From Bradyrhizobium sp. CCH5-F6 (GTDB lineage Bacteria; Pseudomonadota; Alphaproteobacteria; Rhizobiales; Xanthobacteraceae): 64,000 nucleotides of DNA. The DNA lies in NCBI RefSeq assembly GCF_001556045.1, contig NZ_LSIC01000094.1, forward strand, positions 124,001-188,000, read 5' to 3'. Under the pieces are notes generated by a model. That model ran no database searches and was not told the DNA's origin. It worked only from the letters and a program-made list of their open reading frames with translations. Numbering within the stretch: the stretch's first letter is position 1; each line of letters begins with the position of its first letter. The translations under genes and the position numbers were made by a program. Positions 55,853-64,000 of this stretch are shown here, one piece after another.

Positions 55853-57703
55853 TCACGCCCGCTCGAACTGCAACCGCGCGAGCCTCGCATAGAGTCCGTT
55901 CGCCGCGACGAGCTCGGCATGCGTGCCCTGCTCGACGATCCTGCCCTGGTCCATCACCAGGATGCGGTCGCAGGAGAGCACGGTTGCGAGGCGATGCGCG
56001 ATCACGAGCGTGGTGCGGTGACGCATCAGCTCTTCCAGCGCGGTCTGCACCAGCGTCTCGCTTTCGGCGTCGAGCGCGGAGGTGGCCTCGTCCAGCAGCA
56101 GCAGCGGCGCATCGCGCAGGATGGCGCGCGCGATCGCGATGCGCTGGCGCTGGCCGCCGGAAAGCGTCACGCCGCGCTCGCCGAGCGCCGTCTCGAAACC
56201 TTCCGGCAGGCGGCGGATGAACTCGGCGGCATGCGCGAGCTCGGCGGCGCGCTCGACCTCGGCATCGGTCGCATCGGGCCGGCCGAAGCGGATGTTCTCG
56301 CGGGCGGTCGCGGCGAACACCACCGAGTCCTGCGGCACCAGCGCGATGCGGGCGCGGAAATCGCGCGGATCGGCGGATTTGACCGGCACGCCGTCGAGCG
56401 AGATCGTCCCGCTGCGCGGATCGTAGAAGCGCAGCAGAAGATGAAAGATCGTGCTCTTGCCGGCGCCGGAGGGACCGACGATCGCGACCTTCTCGCCGGG
56501 GCGCACGGTGAACGACACGGCATCGAGCACCTTGACGTCGGACCGCGCCGGATAGGCGAAGCTGACCTGATCGAAGCCGACCTCGCCGCGCGCCGGCACC
56601 GGCAGCGCCCGCGGCGATGCGGGCGCGTTGATCTCGGGCCTCACATGCAGGATCTCGAACAGGCGCTCGGCCGCGCCTGATGCCGCCGAGACCTCGCCCC
56701 AGACCTCGCTGAGCTGGCCGAGACCCGCCGCGGCGAACACGGCATAAAGCACGAACTGACCGAGCCGGCCCGGCGTGATGGCGCCGCTCAGCACGTCGTG
56801 CGAGCCGATCCAGAGGATGGCGACCACGCTCGCGAACACGATGAAGATGATGATGGCCGTGAGCACGGCGCGGGCCTGGGTCGAGGTTCGCGCGGCCTCA
56901 TAGGCCTGCTCGACCTCGCCGCCGAAACGCTTCTCGGCGAACTGCTCGCTGGTATAGGCCTGCACGGTGCGGATCGCGCCGACCAGCTCGCCGGCATAGG
57001 CGGAGGCTTCGGCGAGCGTATCCTGCGCATTGCGCGACAGCCGCCGCACCCAGCGCCCGAAGGCCACCAACGGCAGCACGATCAAGGGAATGGCCAGCAG
57101 CACGAAGCCCGACAGCTTCGGGCTCGTGATCACCATCATCGTCGCGGCGCCCAGGAACATCATCAGGTTGCGCAGCGCGATCGAGACGGAGGCGCCGACG
57201 GCCGATTTGAGCTGGGTGGTGTCGGCGGTGAGCCGCGAGATCAGCTCGCCGCTGCGGGCGGAATCGAAGAAAGCGGGCGAGAGCGAGAGCAGATGGGCGA
57301 AGACGTCGCGCCTGAGGTCGGCGACGATGCGTTCGCCGATCGTCATCACGAGATAGTAGCGCGCCGCGCTGGCGAGCGCGAGCACACCCACCACCGCGAG
57401 CATCACCGAGAAATAGCTGTTGATCAGCTCGATGCCCTCAGGCGTCAGGCCGAAATCGATCATCCTGCGCACCGCGATCGGCACCAGCAGCGTCGTCAGT
57501 GCGGCGATCGTCAGCGCGACGAAGGCCAGCGCCGCCCGGCCGCGATAGCGGGCCACATAGGGCGCGAGCGCGAGCAGCGGCCGCAGCTTGGCGCGGCCCT
57601 TGGCGGGCTCTTCGATCAGCTCGGCCTCGATCGACGGCGTGTCTGCGGCGTTCATTTGAGGCCGATCGACAATCTGGTCATCCAGCCGTTCCACTGCGCT
57701 CAT
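55853..57703 (-). CDS. ABC exporter, MsbA/LipB-like fused permease-ATPase
   Basis: A 616-residue half transporter. Six membrane helices span residues 55-330. The ATPase follows: Walker [21 protein letters not shown], signature [18 protein letters not shown], Walker [13 protein letters not shown] and the switch [15 protein letters not shown]. It acts as a homodimer exporting lipids or other hydrophobic compounds. ATG 57703 is chosen; TTG at 57736 (longer) and ATG 57655 (shorter) are alternatives. Gene is convergent with the acetyltransferase gene and divergent from rpmE. Confidence 0.93.
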   Translation of the reverse strand: MSAVERLDDQIVDRPQMNAADTPSIEAELIEEPAKGRAKLRPLLALAPYVARYRGRAALAFVALTIAALTTLLVPIAVRRMIDFGLTPEGIELINSYFSVMLAVVGVLALASAARYYLVMTIGERIVADLRRDVFAHLLSLSPAFFDSARSGELISRLTADTTQLKSAVGASVSIALRNLMMFLGAATMMVITSPKLSGFVLLAIPLIVLPLVAFGRWVRRLSRNAQDTLAEASAYAGELVGAIRTVQAYTSEQFAEKRFGGEVEQAYEAARTSTQARAVLTAIIIFIVFASVVAILWIGSHDVLSGAITPGRLGQFVLYAVFAAAGLGQLSEVWGEVSAASGAAERLFEILHVRPEINAPASPRALPVPARGEVGFDQVSFAYPARSDVKVLDAVSFTVRPGEKVAIVGPSGAGKSTIFHLLLRFYDPRSGTISLDGVPVKSADPRDFRARIALVPQDSVVFAATARENIRFGRPDATDAEVERAAELAHAAEFIRRLPEGFETALGERGVTLSGGQRQRIAIARAILRDAPLLLLDEATSALDAESETLVQTALEELMRHRTTLVIAHRLATVLSCDRILVMDQGRIVEQGTHAELVAANGLYARLARLQFERA

Positions 57704-57900
57704 GAGATCCGACCCATTGCATGCTTTCGCTCCCAATAGGCCGGTGCAAGGGTAGTGGCAAATCCGGGATGTCCCTTAGGGGCAAACCCGGCTCGCCAGC
57801 CCGGCATGGCTTGTTTTGCAAGGTTTCGTGAGGTATAGAGCCGCCCAAATCCGTCATTAGCTAGCCACCCAAGAAGGCGCCGGAGCGCCGAGGAATTGCC

Positions 57901-58128
57901 ATGAAAGCCGAAATTCATCCGGATTATCATACGATTAAGGTCGTCATGACCGACGGAACCGAGTACCTGACCCGCTCGACCTGGGGCAAGGAAGGCGACA
58001 CGCTGAACCTCGACATCGACCCGAAGTCGCACCCGGCCTGGACCGGCGGCTCCGCGCAGATCATGGACCGTGGCGGCCGCGTCTCGCGCTTCCAGAAGAA
58101 GTTTTCGGGCTTCCTCAAAAAGGATTGA
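57901..58128 (+). CDS. rpmE: 50S ribosomal protein L31
   Basis: A 75-residue ribosomal protein of the large subunit. [20 protein letters not shown] is the type A L31 start and [14 protein letters not shown] the conserved middle; the zinc cysteines (CxxC) are absent: there is no Cys in the protein. It is the cysteine-free form used by many alphaproteobacteria. A strong SD GAGGAATTGCC precedes ATG 57901, with a small GGCGC-CGGA-GCGCC hairpin at 57876-57889 just upstream. A strong intrinsic terminator follows. Confidence 0.96.
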   Translation: MKAEIHPDYHTIKVVMTDGTEYLTRSTWGKEGDTLNLDIDPKSHPAWTGGSAQIMDRGGRVSRFQKKFSGFLKKD

Positions 58129-58152
58129 GCCCCGGCCGCAAGGCTGGAGACG

Positions 58153-58188
58153 AAAACGCCCCCGCAAGCCGGGGGCGTTTTTGTTTTG
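58153..58188 (+). terminator. Intrinsic terminator downstream of rpmE
   Basis: An 11-pair stem AAAACGCCCCC/GGGGGCGTTTT (58153-58163 with 58171-58181) and 7-base loop, followed by the T-rich tract TTGTTTT. It lies 25 bases after the rpmE stop codon. Nearly symmetric, so it may also work on the minus strand. Confidence 0.9.
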
Positions 58189-58200
58189 CGGGGAGATCTG

Positions 58201-58296
58201 TAGGGCGGGCAAAGCGAAGCGTGCCCACCACTTCTTGTCACGATGTCGAAGGACTGATGGTGGGCACGGCGCTGCGTGCCTTTGCCCCACCCTACG
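58201..58296. repeat. Inverted repeat TAGGGCGGGCAAAGCG / GCCTTTGCCCCACCCTA
   Basis: Left arm TAGGGCGGGCAAAGCGAAGC and right arm GCGTGCCTTTGCCCCACCCTA (imperfect), with inner inverted GTGCCCACCA/TGGTGGGCAC. A dispersed Bradyrhizobium intergenic repeat that sits between rpmE and the convergent rcdA gene. Confidence 0.75.
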
Positions 58297-58307
58297 GCAC
58301 CTGTGAC

Positions 58308-58817
58308 TTACCGCTCGAACGCCGCCTTCAGCGCGTTGAGGTGCGGCACCAGCGGGTTGCCGATCGCGGCGTGCTCAGCCGGCGGGGTATGGATCGTGCT
58401 GTCGAGGCGGCGCACGCGGGTCTGCAGGCTCATCGAGCGATGAATCAGGTCCTGGAGCTGCGCGGGGAGCTTCTCGACGGTGTCGGCGGGACCGGGATCG
58501 GCGGCGGTGAGCTTGACCTTGGTCTTCTCGCGGTTGGCCTGGCTCAGCGTCATCTCGCCTTCCTTCACCGCGCGGTGCAGCAGCAGCCACGAGGCGAGCT
58601 GCATCAGGCGGGTGGTGAGACGCATGCTCTCGGTCGCATAGGTGAGGCTGACGGCGCGGTCGAGCGCCTTGGCCTCGACCCGTCCGGCGCCATCGAGATA
58701 GGCAGCGGTTTCCTCGACGAGGTCCATGCCCTCACGGAACAGGTTGCCGAAAGCCGCAGAGTTGGTGAACCGCTCGCTGAGTTGAACGAGAGCGCCGTCG
58801 GCCTGCAAACGTTCCAT
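58308..58817 (-). CDS. DUF1465 family protein (RcdA homologue)
   Basis: A 169-residue helical protein of DUF1465, the family of Caulobacter RcdA. RcdA is an adaptor that helps ClpXP degrade CtrA and so links proteolysis to the cell cycle. Conserved segments: LVQLSERFTNSAAFGNLFREG, YATESMRLTTRLMQLASWLL and VKEGEMTLSQANREKTKVKL; the disordered or C-terminal region ends HLNALKAAFER. ATG 58817 begins MERLQADGALVQLSE. Function is inferred from the family; conservation of the adaptor role in this organism is not known. Confidence 0.85.
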   Translation of the reverse strand: MERLQADGALVQLSERFTNSAAFGNLFREGMDLVEETAAYLDGAGRVEAKALDRAVSLTYATESMRLTTRLMQLASWLLLHRAVKEGEMTLSQANREKTKVKLTAADPGPADTVEKLPAQLQDLIHRSMSLQTRVRRLDSTIHTPPAEHAAIGNPLVPHLNALKAAFER

Positions 58818-59261
58818 GGTTAACGCCTCTTACGCAACTGTTTGACTGTCCGGCTTTGGCGCCGGCTTATGATGAACAAATCATTGCGCGGGCGAGACGC
58901 GGAGTCCAGCGACAAGCGCGGATATGGTTTCCACGGGTCATTCGTCGGAATGCAACCGGGCGGAGACTTTCGTCCGGCGCGTCTTCGTGACGCGAACCGG
59001 TATCCGCCCCGCCCCAAATCGCTTTGGGCAAAAAAAAGAGCCGCCGGAGACCGGCGGCTTTGAAAGTTGATAACAGGGAGGCGTCAAACAGAGTGGACAG
59101 GAGCCACTCGGTGTCCAAACGAGGACAGTTCCAGTCATAAACCCGAAAGCTTAATCGACCGTAAACGAGCTAATTTTTTGAGAGTTTGTTAGCCATGTCG
59201 GCCAGCGGCCGAGCTTTATCATCGCGCCCCGGATCATCGTGCCTGGACGCAGCGTCAAGTC
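58818..59261. other. Gene-free stretch between rcdA and the DUF1192 gene
   Basis: A 444-base region with no convincing gene. It holds the minus-strand terminator at 59031-59058 and, nearer to 59151-59165, a near-match (TTAA-N7-TAAA) to a CtrA-box. The rest (e.g. 58860-59030) is GC-rich with no structure I could assign. The promoter of rcdA must lie in 58818-58930. Confidence 0.45.
59031..59058 (-). terminator. Intrinsic terminator for the minus-strand DUF1192 gene
   Basis: The stem GCCGCCGG (59040-59047)/CCGGCGGC (59051-59058) with loop AGA is followed on the minus strand by a run of T residues (plus-strand AAAAAAA at 59031-59037). It lies about 200 bases downstream of the DUF1192 gene stop. 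Confidence 0.75.
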
Positions 59262-59453
59262 CTACGACTTGAAAATACTGTTCGCCGCATCGCGCGAAGC
59301 GCGCTTTCTGGTGGCGGCTTCCTCGAGCCTCGCGATCTCAGTCTTGAGCAAGGTCACGCGCTCGGTCAGTTCCTCGACCGACAACAGGGAGAGATCCTGA
59401 CCGATTTCGTGCGTGATCTTCCTGCGCGGGCGGTCGTCGTCTTCGATCGGCAT
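59262..59453 (-). CDS. DUF1192 family small protein
   Basis: A 63-residue protein. It begins MPIEDDDRPRRKITHEIGQD, followed by LSLLSVEELTERVTLLKTEI and ARLEEAATRKRASRDAA, the DUF1192 pattern with a coiled-coil-like C-terminal half. DUF1192 is a conserved alphaproteobacterial family of unknown function. ATG 59453 has a GAGG upstream. It is divergent from the quinone oxidoreductase gene with a 112-base gap. Confidence 0.85.
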   Translation of the reverse strand: MPIEDDDRPRRKITHEIGQDLSLLSVEELTERVTLLKTEIARLEEAATRKRASRDAANSIFKS

Positions 59454-59565
59454 CCTCGTTCCTCCTGCGTTCGCGCTGGGCCATGGCTGAGGCGGTTGCC
59501 AGCTTGGATGGCGCTGGCTAAGCAAGGGCCTCGCTTCATCCCGCACCTTTGCCCAAGGACACATC

Positions 59566-60564
59566 ATGGACAAGCTGCCCGCGCAAATGACCGTGGTCGC
59601 CATCTCCAAGCCCGGTGGACCGGAGGTGCTGGTGCCGGAACAACGCGCCGTGCCGCAGCCCGGTCCCGACGAGATTTTGGTCAAGGTCGAGGCCGCGGGC
59701 GTCAACCGGCCCGACGTGGCACAACGCTCCGGTGCCTATCCGCCGCCGCCCGGCGCCAGCGACCTGCCGGGGCTCGAGATTGCGGGCGAAGTGGTCGCGG
59801 TCGGCAGCAATGCCAAGCGGCACAAGATCGGCGACAAGGTGATGTCGCTGGTCGCAGGCGGCGGCTATGCGCAGTACTGCATCGCCCAGGATACCCAGGC
59901 GATGAGCGTGCCGCCGGCATTGTCGATCAAGGAGGCTGGCGCGCTGCCGGAAACCCTGATGACGGTCTGGCACAACGTGTTCGAGCGCGGCGGCCTCAAG
60001 GCCGGCGAGACGCTGCTGATCCATGGCGGCTCCTCCGGCATCGGCACCATGGCGATTCAGCTCGCCAAAGCCTTCGGCGCCAAGGTGTTCGTCACCGTGG
60101 GATCGCAGGACAAGATCGACGCCTGCCTCAAGCTGGGCGCCGATCGCGCCATCAATTACAAGACCGAGGATTTCGTCGCCGTGGTCAAGGCGGAGACCAA
60201 CAACGTTGGCGTCAACCTGATCCTCGACATGGTCGCCGGCGAGTATGTCGATCGCAACTATGATGCCGCCGCGGTCGACGGCCGCATCGTCCAGATCGCG
60301 ACCCTCAACGGCCCCAAGGTCAGCGTCAACATCGCCAAGGTGATGGTCAAGCGCCTGACCCATACCGGCTCGACTCTGCGCCCCCGTACTAATGCGGACA
60401 AGGCGGCGATGGTGGCCGCGATCGAGGCGAAAGTGATGCCGCTTTTGCGCGAAGGCCGCATCAAGCCCGTGATGGACAGCACTTTCCCGCTGGAAAAGGC
60501 GGCGGATGCCCACCGGCGCATGGAGACGAGCGCACATATTGGCAAAATTGTGTTGGAGGCCTAG
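59566..60564 (+). CDS. NAD(P)H-quinone oxidoreductase, PIG3 family
   Basis: A 332-residue zinc-independent medium-chain dehydrogenase of the QOR/PIG3 group. GroES-like fold with GVNRPDVAQRSGAYPPPPGA (GVNRxDxxxRxGxYPPPxG is PIG3-specific) and DLPGLEIAGEVVAVGS; NADPH-binding motif HGGSSGIGTMAIQLAKAFGA (GGxSGVG type). C-terminal TFPLEKAADAHRRMETSAHI is diagnostic. Reduces ortho-quinones and protects from redox stress. ATG 59566 begins MDKLPAQMTVVAISKPGG. It is followed 152 bases later by the EAL protein gene. Confidence 0.95.
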   Translation: MDKLPAQMTVVAISKPGGPEVLVPEQRAVPQPGPDEILVKVEAAGVNRPDVAQRSGAYPPPPGASDLPGLEIAGEVVAVGSNAKRHKIGDKVMSLVAGGGYAQYCIAQDTQAMSVPPALSIKEAGALPETLMTVWHNVFERGGLKAGETLLIHGGSSGIGTMAIQLAKAFGAKVFVTVGSQDKIDACLKLGADRAINYKTEDFVAVVKAETNNVGVNLILDMVAGEYVDRNYDAAAVDGRIVQIATLNGPKVSVNIAKVMVKRLTHTGSTLRPRTNADKAAMVAAIEAKVMPLLREGRIKPVMDSTFPLEKAADAHRRMETSAHIGKIVLEA

Positions 60565-60716
60565 GCCAGCGGCCGACTGGACAAGGCGGAAACCCTTTGA
60601 TTTTCCTCGCTTTCGTGGCATCTATCGCCACGCACCGAAGCACTTCCGTCCGGTCTGAAATCGCCTTTTAGATTCGCCTTGCACTCAGAGTTTGCGTCGA
60701 ACGCGGAGAACTGACC

Positions 60717-63593
60717 TTGCGTCTGATCAGGTGCCTCGCGCCCATCGCGCTGGGCCTCATGATTCTCGTCGCCGCGTATCCCGCGCGCGCGCTCGACGCC
60801 GTCAGCGTCCGCAGCGACGCGCCTGCGATCGACCTCACCGGCGTGCTCGAGCATCAGCGCAGCGATGCCGACCGCATCCAGGTCTCGACCGCGCCCGGCA
60901 CCGACGGCATCGTCCGCCGCATCGAGGTGCGTGCCCGCGAAGGCGGCCAGAACTGGGTGGTGTTCGCGCTCGCCAACAACACCGACGACCAGCTCGACCG
61001 CCTGATCGTCGCGCCGCATTACCGCATCGTCTCCTCGGGGCTGCTGTGGCCCGACCTCGGCCTGTCGCGCATCGCGACCATCACGCCCTCGATCGGCGAC
61101 CGGCCGGAACGCCAGGAAAGCGCCACCGCAGACGTGTTCCGCATCACGCTCGACCCGGGCGCGGTTGTCACCTTCGTTGCGGAGCTGCGCACCGACAAGC
61201 TGCCGCAGCTCTATCTGTGGGAGCCGGAAGCCTACAAGGACAAGGTCAACTCCTTCACGCTCTACCAGGGCATCGTGATCGGCATCTCCGGGCTCCTGGC
61301 GCTCGTCCTCACCATCCTGTTCGTGGTCAAGGGCAGCATCATGTTCCCGGCCGCGGCGGCGCTGGCCTGGGCGGTGCTGGTCTATATCGGCGTCGATTTC
61401 GGCTTCTGGGGCAAGGTGCTCGACATGTCGAACAACGCCGAGCGCATCTGGCGCGCGGCGGGTGAGGCGATCCTTGCCGCTACGCTGTTGGTGTTCTTGT
61501 TCGCCTATCTCAATCTCAGCCGCTGGCACGTGCGCTATTCGCACATCACGGTGGGCTGGCTGGCGTTTCTGGGATCCCTCGTCGCGCTCGCGCTGTTCGA
61601 TCCCGCCGTCGCCTCCGGCATCGCCCGCATCTCGCTGGTGCTGATCGCCTTCGCCGGCTTTGCGCTGATCGTCTATCTCTCCACCCACGGCTTCGACCGC
61701 GCCGTGCTCCTGATCCCGACCTGGTTCCTGCTGGTGGTCTGGGTGGTCGCGGCCGGCATGACGGTCGCCGGCTCCGTCACCAACGACATCGTCGGCCCGG
61801 CGTTGCTCGGCGGCCTCGTGCTGATCGTGATGCTGATCGGATTCACGGTGATGCAGCATGCCTTTGCCGGCGGCGGCGCCACCACCGGCATCGTGTCCGA
61901 CATCGAACGGCGCGCGCTCGCGCTCGCCGGCTCCGGCGATCTGATCTGGGACTGGGACGTGTCCGCCGACAAGGTCTTCACCAGCCCCGAGACGGAAGCC
62001 TTGCTCGGCCTCAAGCGCGGCACGCTGGAAGGCCCGGCCGCATCCTGGCTCGAGGTGCTGCATCCGCTAGACCAGGATCGATTCCGCGCCGCGCTCGACA
62101 GCGTGCTCGATCAACGGCGTGGCCGCCTGGTGCAGGATTTCCGCCTGCGCACGCCCGACGGTCACTTCATGTGGTTCGCGCTGAAGGCGCGCCCGGTGGT
62201 CGGCTCCGATGGCGAGGTCTCGCGCGTGGTCGGTACCCTCACCGACGTCACCGAGCAGCGCAACGCCGAAGAGCGCCTGCTGCACGATTCCGTGCATGAC
62301 AACCTGACCGGCCTGCCAAACCGCAAGCTGTTCATGGACCGGCTGGGTGCCGTCGCGAACTTCGCCAAGTCGATGCCGACGCTGCGGCCGACGCTGATGG
62401 TGATCGACCTCGACCGCTTCAAGCAGGTCAACGATTCCGTCGGCATCGCGGTCGGCGACTCCATTCTGCTGACGCTGGCCCGCCGCCTCACCCGCATCCT
62501 GAAGCCGCAGGACACGCTGGCGCGGCTGGCCGGCGACCAGTTCGGCCTGATCCTGCTCTCGGAGCAGGACCCGGCGCGCATCACCGCCTTCGCCGAAACC
62601 ATCCGCAAGACCATCCGCGCGCCGATCGCCTTCAACGACCGGGAGATATTCCTCACGGCCTCGATCGGCCTCGCTTTGTCCGATCCGCAGACCCAGCTCA
62701 CGGACGAGATCATCAAGGACGCCGAGTTGGCGATGTATCACTCCAAGCGCATCGGCGGCGACCGCATCGACGTCTACAAGCCAGCCATGCGCGCGCGGAA
62801 GACCGATCGGCTGACGCTGGAGAGCGAATTGCGCCGCGCCATCGAGCGGCAGGAGATCACCATCCTGTACCAGCCGATCGTGCGGCTGGAGGATCGCTCG
62901 ATCGCCGGCTTCGAGGCCCTGGCGCGGTGGGATCACCCCAAGCTCGGACGCATGGCCCCGTCGGAGTTCATCACCATCGCGGAAGAGACCGGGCTGATCG
63001 TCGACCTCGGCATGTTCGTGCTCGACCAGACCGCAAAGCAGCTCTCGGTGTGGCAGCGCGCGATGCGCTCGCGCGACCCCATCTTCGCCTCTGTCAACGT
63101 CTCGTCGCGGCAGTTGCTGCGCCACGACCTGATCCACGACATCCGCACCGTGCTGTCGCGCTCCTCGGTGGCGCGCGGCACGCTCAAGCTCGAGCTGACG
63201 GAATCGCTGGTGATGGAGAATCCGGAGCACGCGGCGCAGATGCTGACGCGGATCCGCGAGCTCGGCACCGGCCTGTCGCTCGACGATTTCGGCACCGGTC
63301 ACTCGTCGCTCGCCTATCTCCAGCGTTTCCCGTTCGACACCATCAAGATCGACCAGTCCTTCGTGCGCACCACCAGCCGCGGCACCCGTCCGGTAATCCT
63401 GAAGTCGATCATCGCGCTCGCACACGATCTCGGCATGGACGTGGTTGCGGAGGGGGCCGAAACCGATTCCGATGCGGTCGAGCTCTACCAGATGGGCTGC
63501 GAATACGCGCAAGGCTTCGCCTTCGGCGAGCCGATGGACGCCGATGCGGCGATGCGCCTGCTGACGGAAGTGCGGCTGGAAGCGGCGAGCTGA
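60717..63593 (+). CDS. Membrane sensor with PAS, degenerate GGDEF and EAL domains
   Basis: A 958-residue membrane-bound c-di-GMP enzyme, starting with TTG at 60717 (GGAG 8 bases upstream). Signal peptide and a periplasmic 7TMR-DISM-like region (about 26-185), about eight membrane helices (190-410), PAS (about 420-545), GGDEF (550-705) and EAL (715-950) follow. In GGDEF the signature is AGDQF (605-609), so cyclase activity is unlikely. The EAL signature is EAL (733-735), with later conserved ELTESLVMEN and DDFGTGHSSLAYL (acid residues for metal binding) intact. It should therefore be a c-di-GMP phosphodiesterase regulated by periplasmic and PAS signals. Confidence 0.93.
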   Translation: MRLIRCLAPIALGLMILVAAYPARALDAVSVRSDAPAIDLTGVLEHQRSDADRIQVSTAPGTDGIVRRIEVRAREGGQNWVVFALANNTDDQLDRLIVAPHYRIVSSGLLWPDLGLSRIATITPSIGDRPERQESATADVFRITLDPGAVVTFVAELRTDKLPQLYLWEPEAYKDKVNSFTLYQGIVIGISGLLALVLTILFVVKGSIMFPAAAALAWAVLVYIGVDFGFWGKVLDMSNNAERIWRAAGEAILAATLLVFLFAYLNLSRWHVRYSHITVGWLAFLGSLVALALFDPAVASGIARISLVLIAFAGFALIVYLSTHGFDRAVLLIPTWFLLVVWVVAAGMTVAGSVTNDIVGPALLGGLVLIVMLIGFTVMQHAFAGGGATTGIVSDIERRALALAGSGDLIWDWDVSADKVFTSPETEALLGLKRGTLEGPAASWLEVLHPLDQDRFRAALDSVLDQRRGRLVQDFRLRTPDGHFMWFALKARPVVGSDGEVSRVVGTLTDVTEQRNAEERLLHDSVHDNLTGLPNRKLFMDRLGAVANFAKSMPTLRPTLMVIDLDRFKQVNDSVGIAVGDSILLTLARRLTRILKPQDTLARLAGDQFGLILLSEQDPARITAFAETIRKTIRAPIAFNDREIFLTASIGLALSDPQTQLTDEIIKDAELAMYHSKRIGGDRIDVYKPAMRARKTDRLTLESELRRAIERQEITILYQPIVRLEDRSIAGFEALARWDHPKLGRMAPSEFITIAEETGLIVDLGMFVLDQTAKQLSVWQRAMRSRDPIFASVNVSSRQLLRHDLIHDIRTVLSRSSVARGTLKLELTESLVMENPEHAAQMLTRIRELGTGLSLDDFGTGHSSLAYLQRFPFDTIKIDQSFVRTTSRGTRPVILKSIIALAHDLGMDVVAEGAETDSDAVELYQMGCEYAQGFAFGEPMDADAAMRLLTEVRLEAAS

Positions 63594-64000
63594 CGGTTCT
63601 CTCTCCTTCTCCTCTTGTGGGAGACTGTTAATTGCGGTTGCTGCGGTGATTGTCAGCGTGGCCAGCATGGGCTTCAACTAGGCGGAGGCGAACCTGGATG
63701 CGCCGAACTCCTTCGCTTCCAATGCCCACATCGTCCAGGACGCCAGCTACATCGACTTAGGCTGCTGACGCAAAAGGCTTCGCGAGGGGGCCTTTTGGTT
63801 TGGCGAGTCGATGGGCGGGTAGGACAAACGGCCAAAGCTGCTCCTTGCGCCATCTCCTTGTCCCCGTTGCTGGACACAGAGGTCTAGTCCTTACGCGGCT
63901 CCCTTCCAACACCGGCTGGCCTATGTCGGAAATACTTGAGATGACCGTTCCGACTTCGGACCTTCCTGTGCGATGCACTCGCTTGAGCAGGACAATTGAT
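63594..64000. other. Region with no intact gene at the right edge
   Basis: 407 bases. The segment 63625-63765 has a degenerate reading frame annotated separately. At 63770-63802 a hairpin CAAAAGGC..GGCCTTTTG is found, without an extended T-run, so terminator function is uncertain. Nothing else recognised. Confidence 0.4.
63625..63769 (+). pseudogene. Possible remnant of a small secreted protein with in-frame stop
   Basis: In one frame (63625 onward) LLIAVAAVIVSVASMGFN resembles a signal peptide, then TAG at 63679-63681, then AEANLDAPNSFASNAHIVQD and ASYIDLGC to a TGA. The pattern (hydrophobic leader plus short mature peptide) suits a decayed small secreted gene, broken by the TAG. No recognised family and no good start codon; could also be chance. 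Confidence 0.3.

Noticed and set aside
58842..59063. Hypothetical plus-strand gene of 73 codons
   Set aside because: No ribosome-binding site, composition Arg-rich, overlaps a terminator hairpin, no recognisable similarity.

Overview
The window looks like chromosomal DNA of a Bradyrhizobium-type alphaproteobacterium. The evidence is high GC, dense codirectional operons with 4-base stop/start overlaps, alphaproteobacterial marker families (DUF1465/RcdA, DUF1192, DUF4164 beside zapA, rpmE without zinc cysteines), and several families of rhizobial palindromic intergenic repeats. No plasmid, phage, insertion sequence, rRNA or CRISPR features were seen. No intact tRNA was found.

Positions 1-21072 form a nitrogen-compound catabolism region. 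On the minus strand there is a hydantoinase/oxoprolinase pair (hyuA, hyuB) with a TRAP transporter (dctP, and dctQ cut by the window edge). Next come a sirtuin, a CPA2 cation/proton antiporter, an SDR dehydrogenase and a RidA protein. A long minus-strand operon (17056 down to 9277) then encodes a polyamine/opine-type ABC importer, a DAO-family flavoprotein, and a three-part opine/hydroxyproline-type dehydrogenase (2Fe-2S protein, alpha flavoprotein with BFD cluster, beta DAO subunit). A LysR regulator is divergent from it. An N-carbamoyl-D-amino-acid hydrolase, a second LysR regulator and a class I glutamine amidotransferase follow. The inferred theme is uptake and oxidation of hydantoins, carbamoyl or D-amino acids, or opines, with RidA removing reactive imines.

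Positions 21073-36037 are mixed housekeeping. They hold ybgC, a metallophosphoesterase, a duplicated-domain protein, and the resolvasome operon ruvC-ruvA-(membrane protein)-ruvB with yebC upstream. Two tandem cytoplasmic chemoreceptor-like proteins, a D-threonine-aldolase-like enzyme, a lower-GC AlbA_2 (Schlafen-like) gene of foreign appearance, and ymdB-fau follow. Between fau and zapA lies a 6S RNA candidate. Divergent from zapA is the sugar-phosphate cluster tkt-gap-(small membrane ORF)-pgk-class II aldolase-class I aldolase, followed by a ThiE-like protein, a Sel1-repeat protein and an inositol monophosphatase family enzyme.

Positions 47416-64000 contain an RND efflux pump with its adaptor, a CFA-synthase-like methyltransferase, a MotA/ExbB plus OmpA/MotB envelope pair with a GNAT acetyltransferase, an MsbA-like ABC exporter, and rpmE with a clear terminator. 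RcdA and DUF1192 proteins, a PIG3-type quinone oxidoreductase and a membrane EAL phosphodiesterase with a degenerate GGDEF domain follow. The last 400 bases hold no intact gene.

No complete novel multi-gene system was evident. The best leads are the AlbA_2 gene, the paired soluble chemoreceptors, the short ORF between gap and pgk, the membrane protein inside the ruv operon, and the MotA/OmpA pair.
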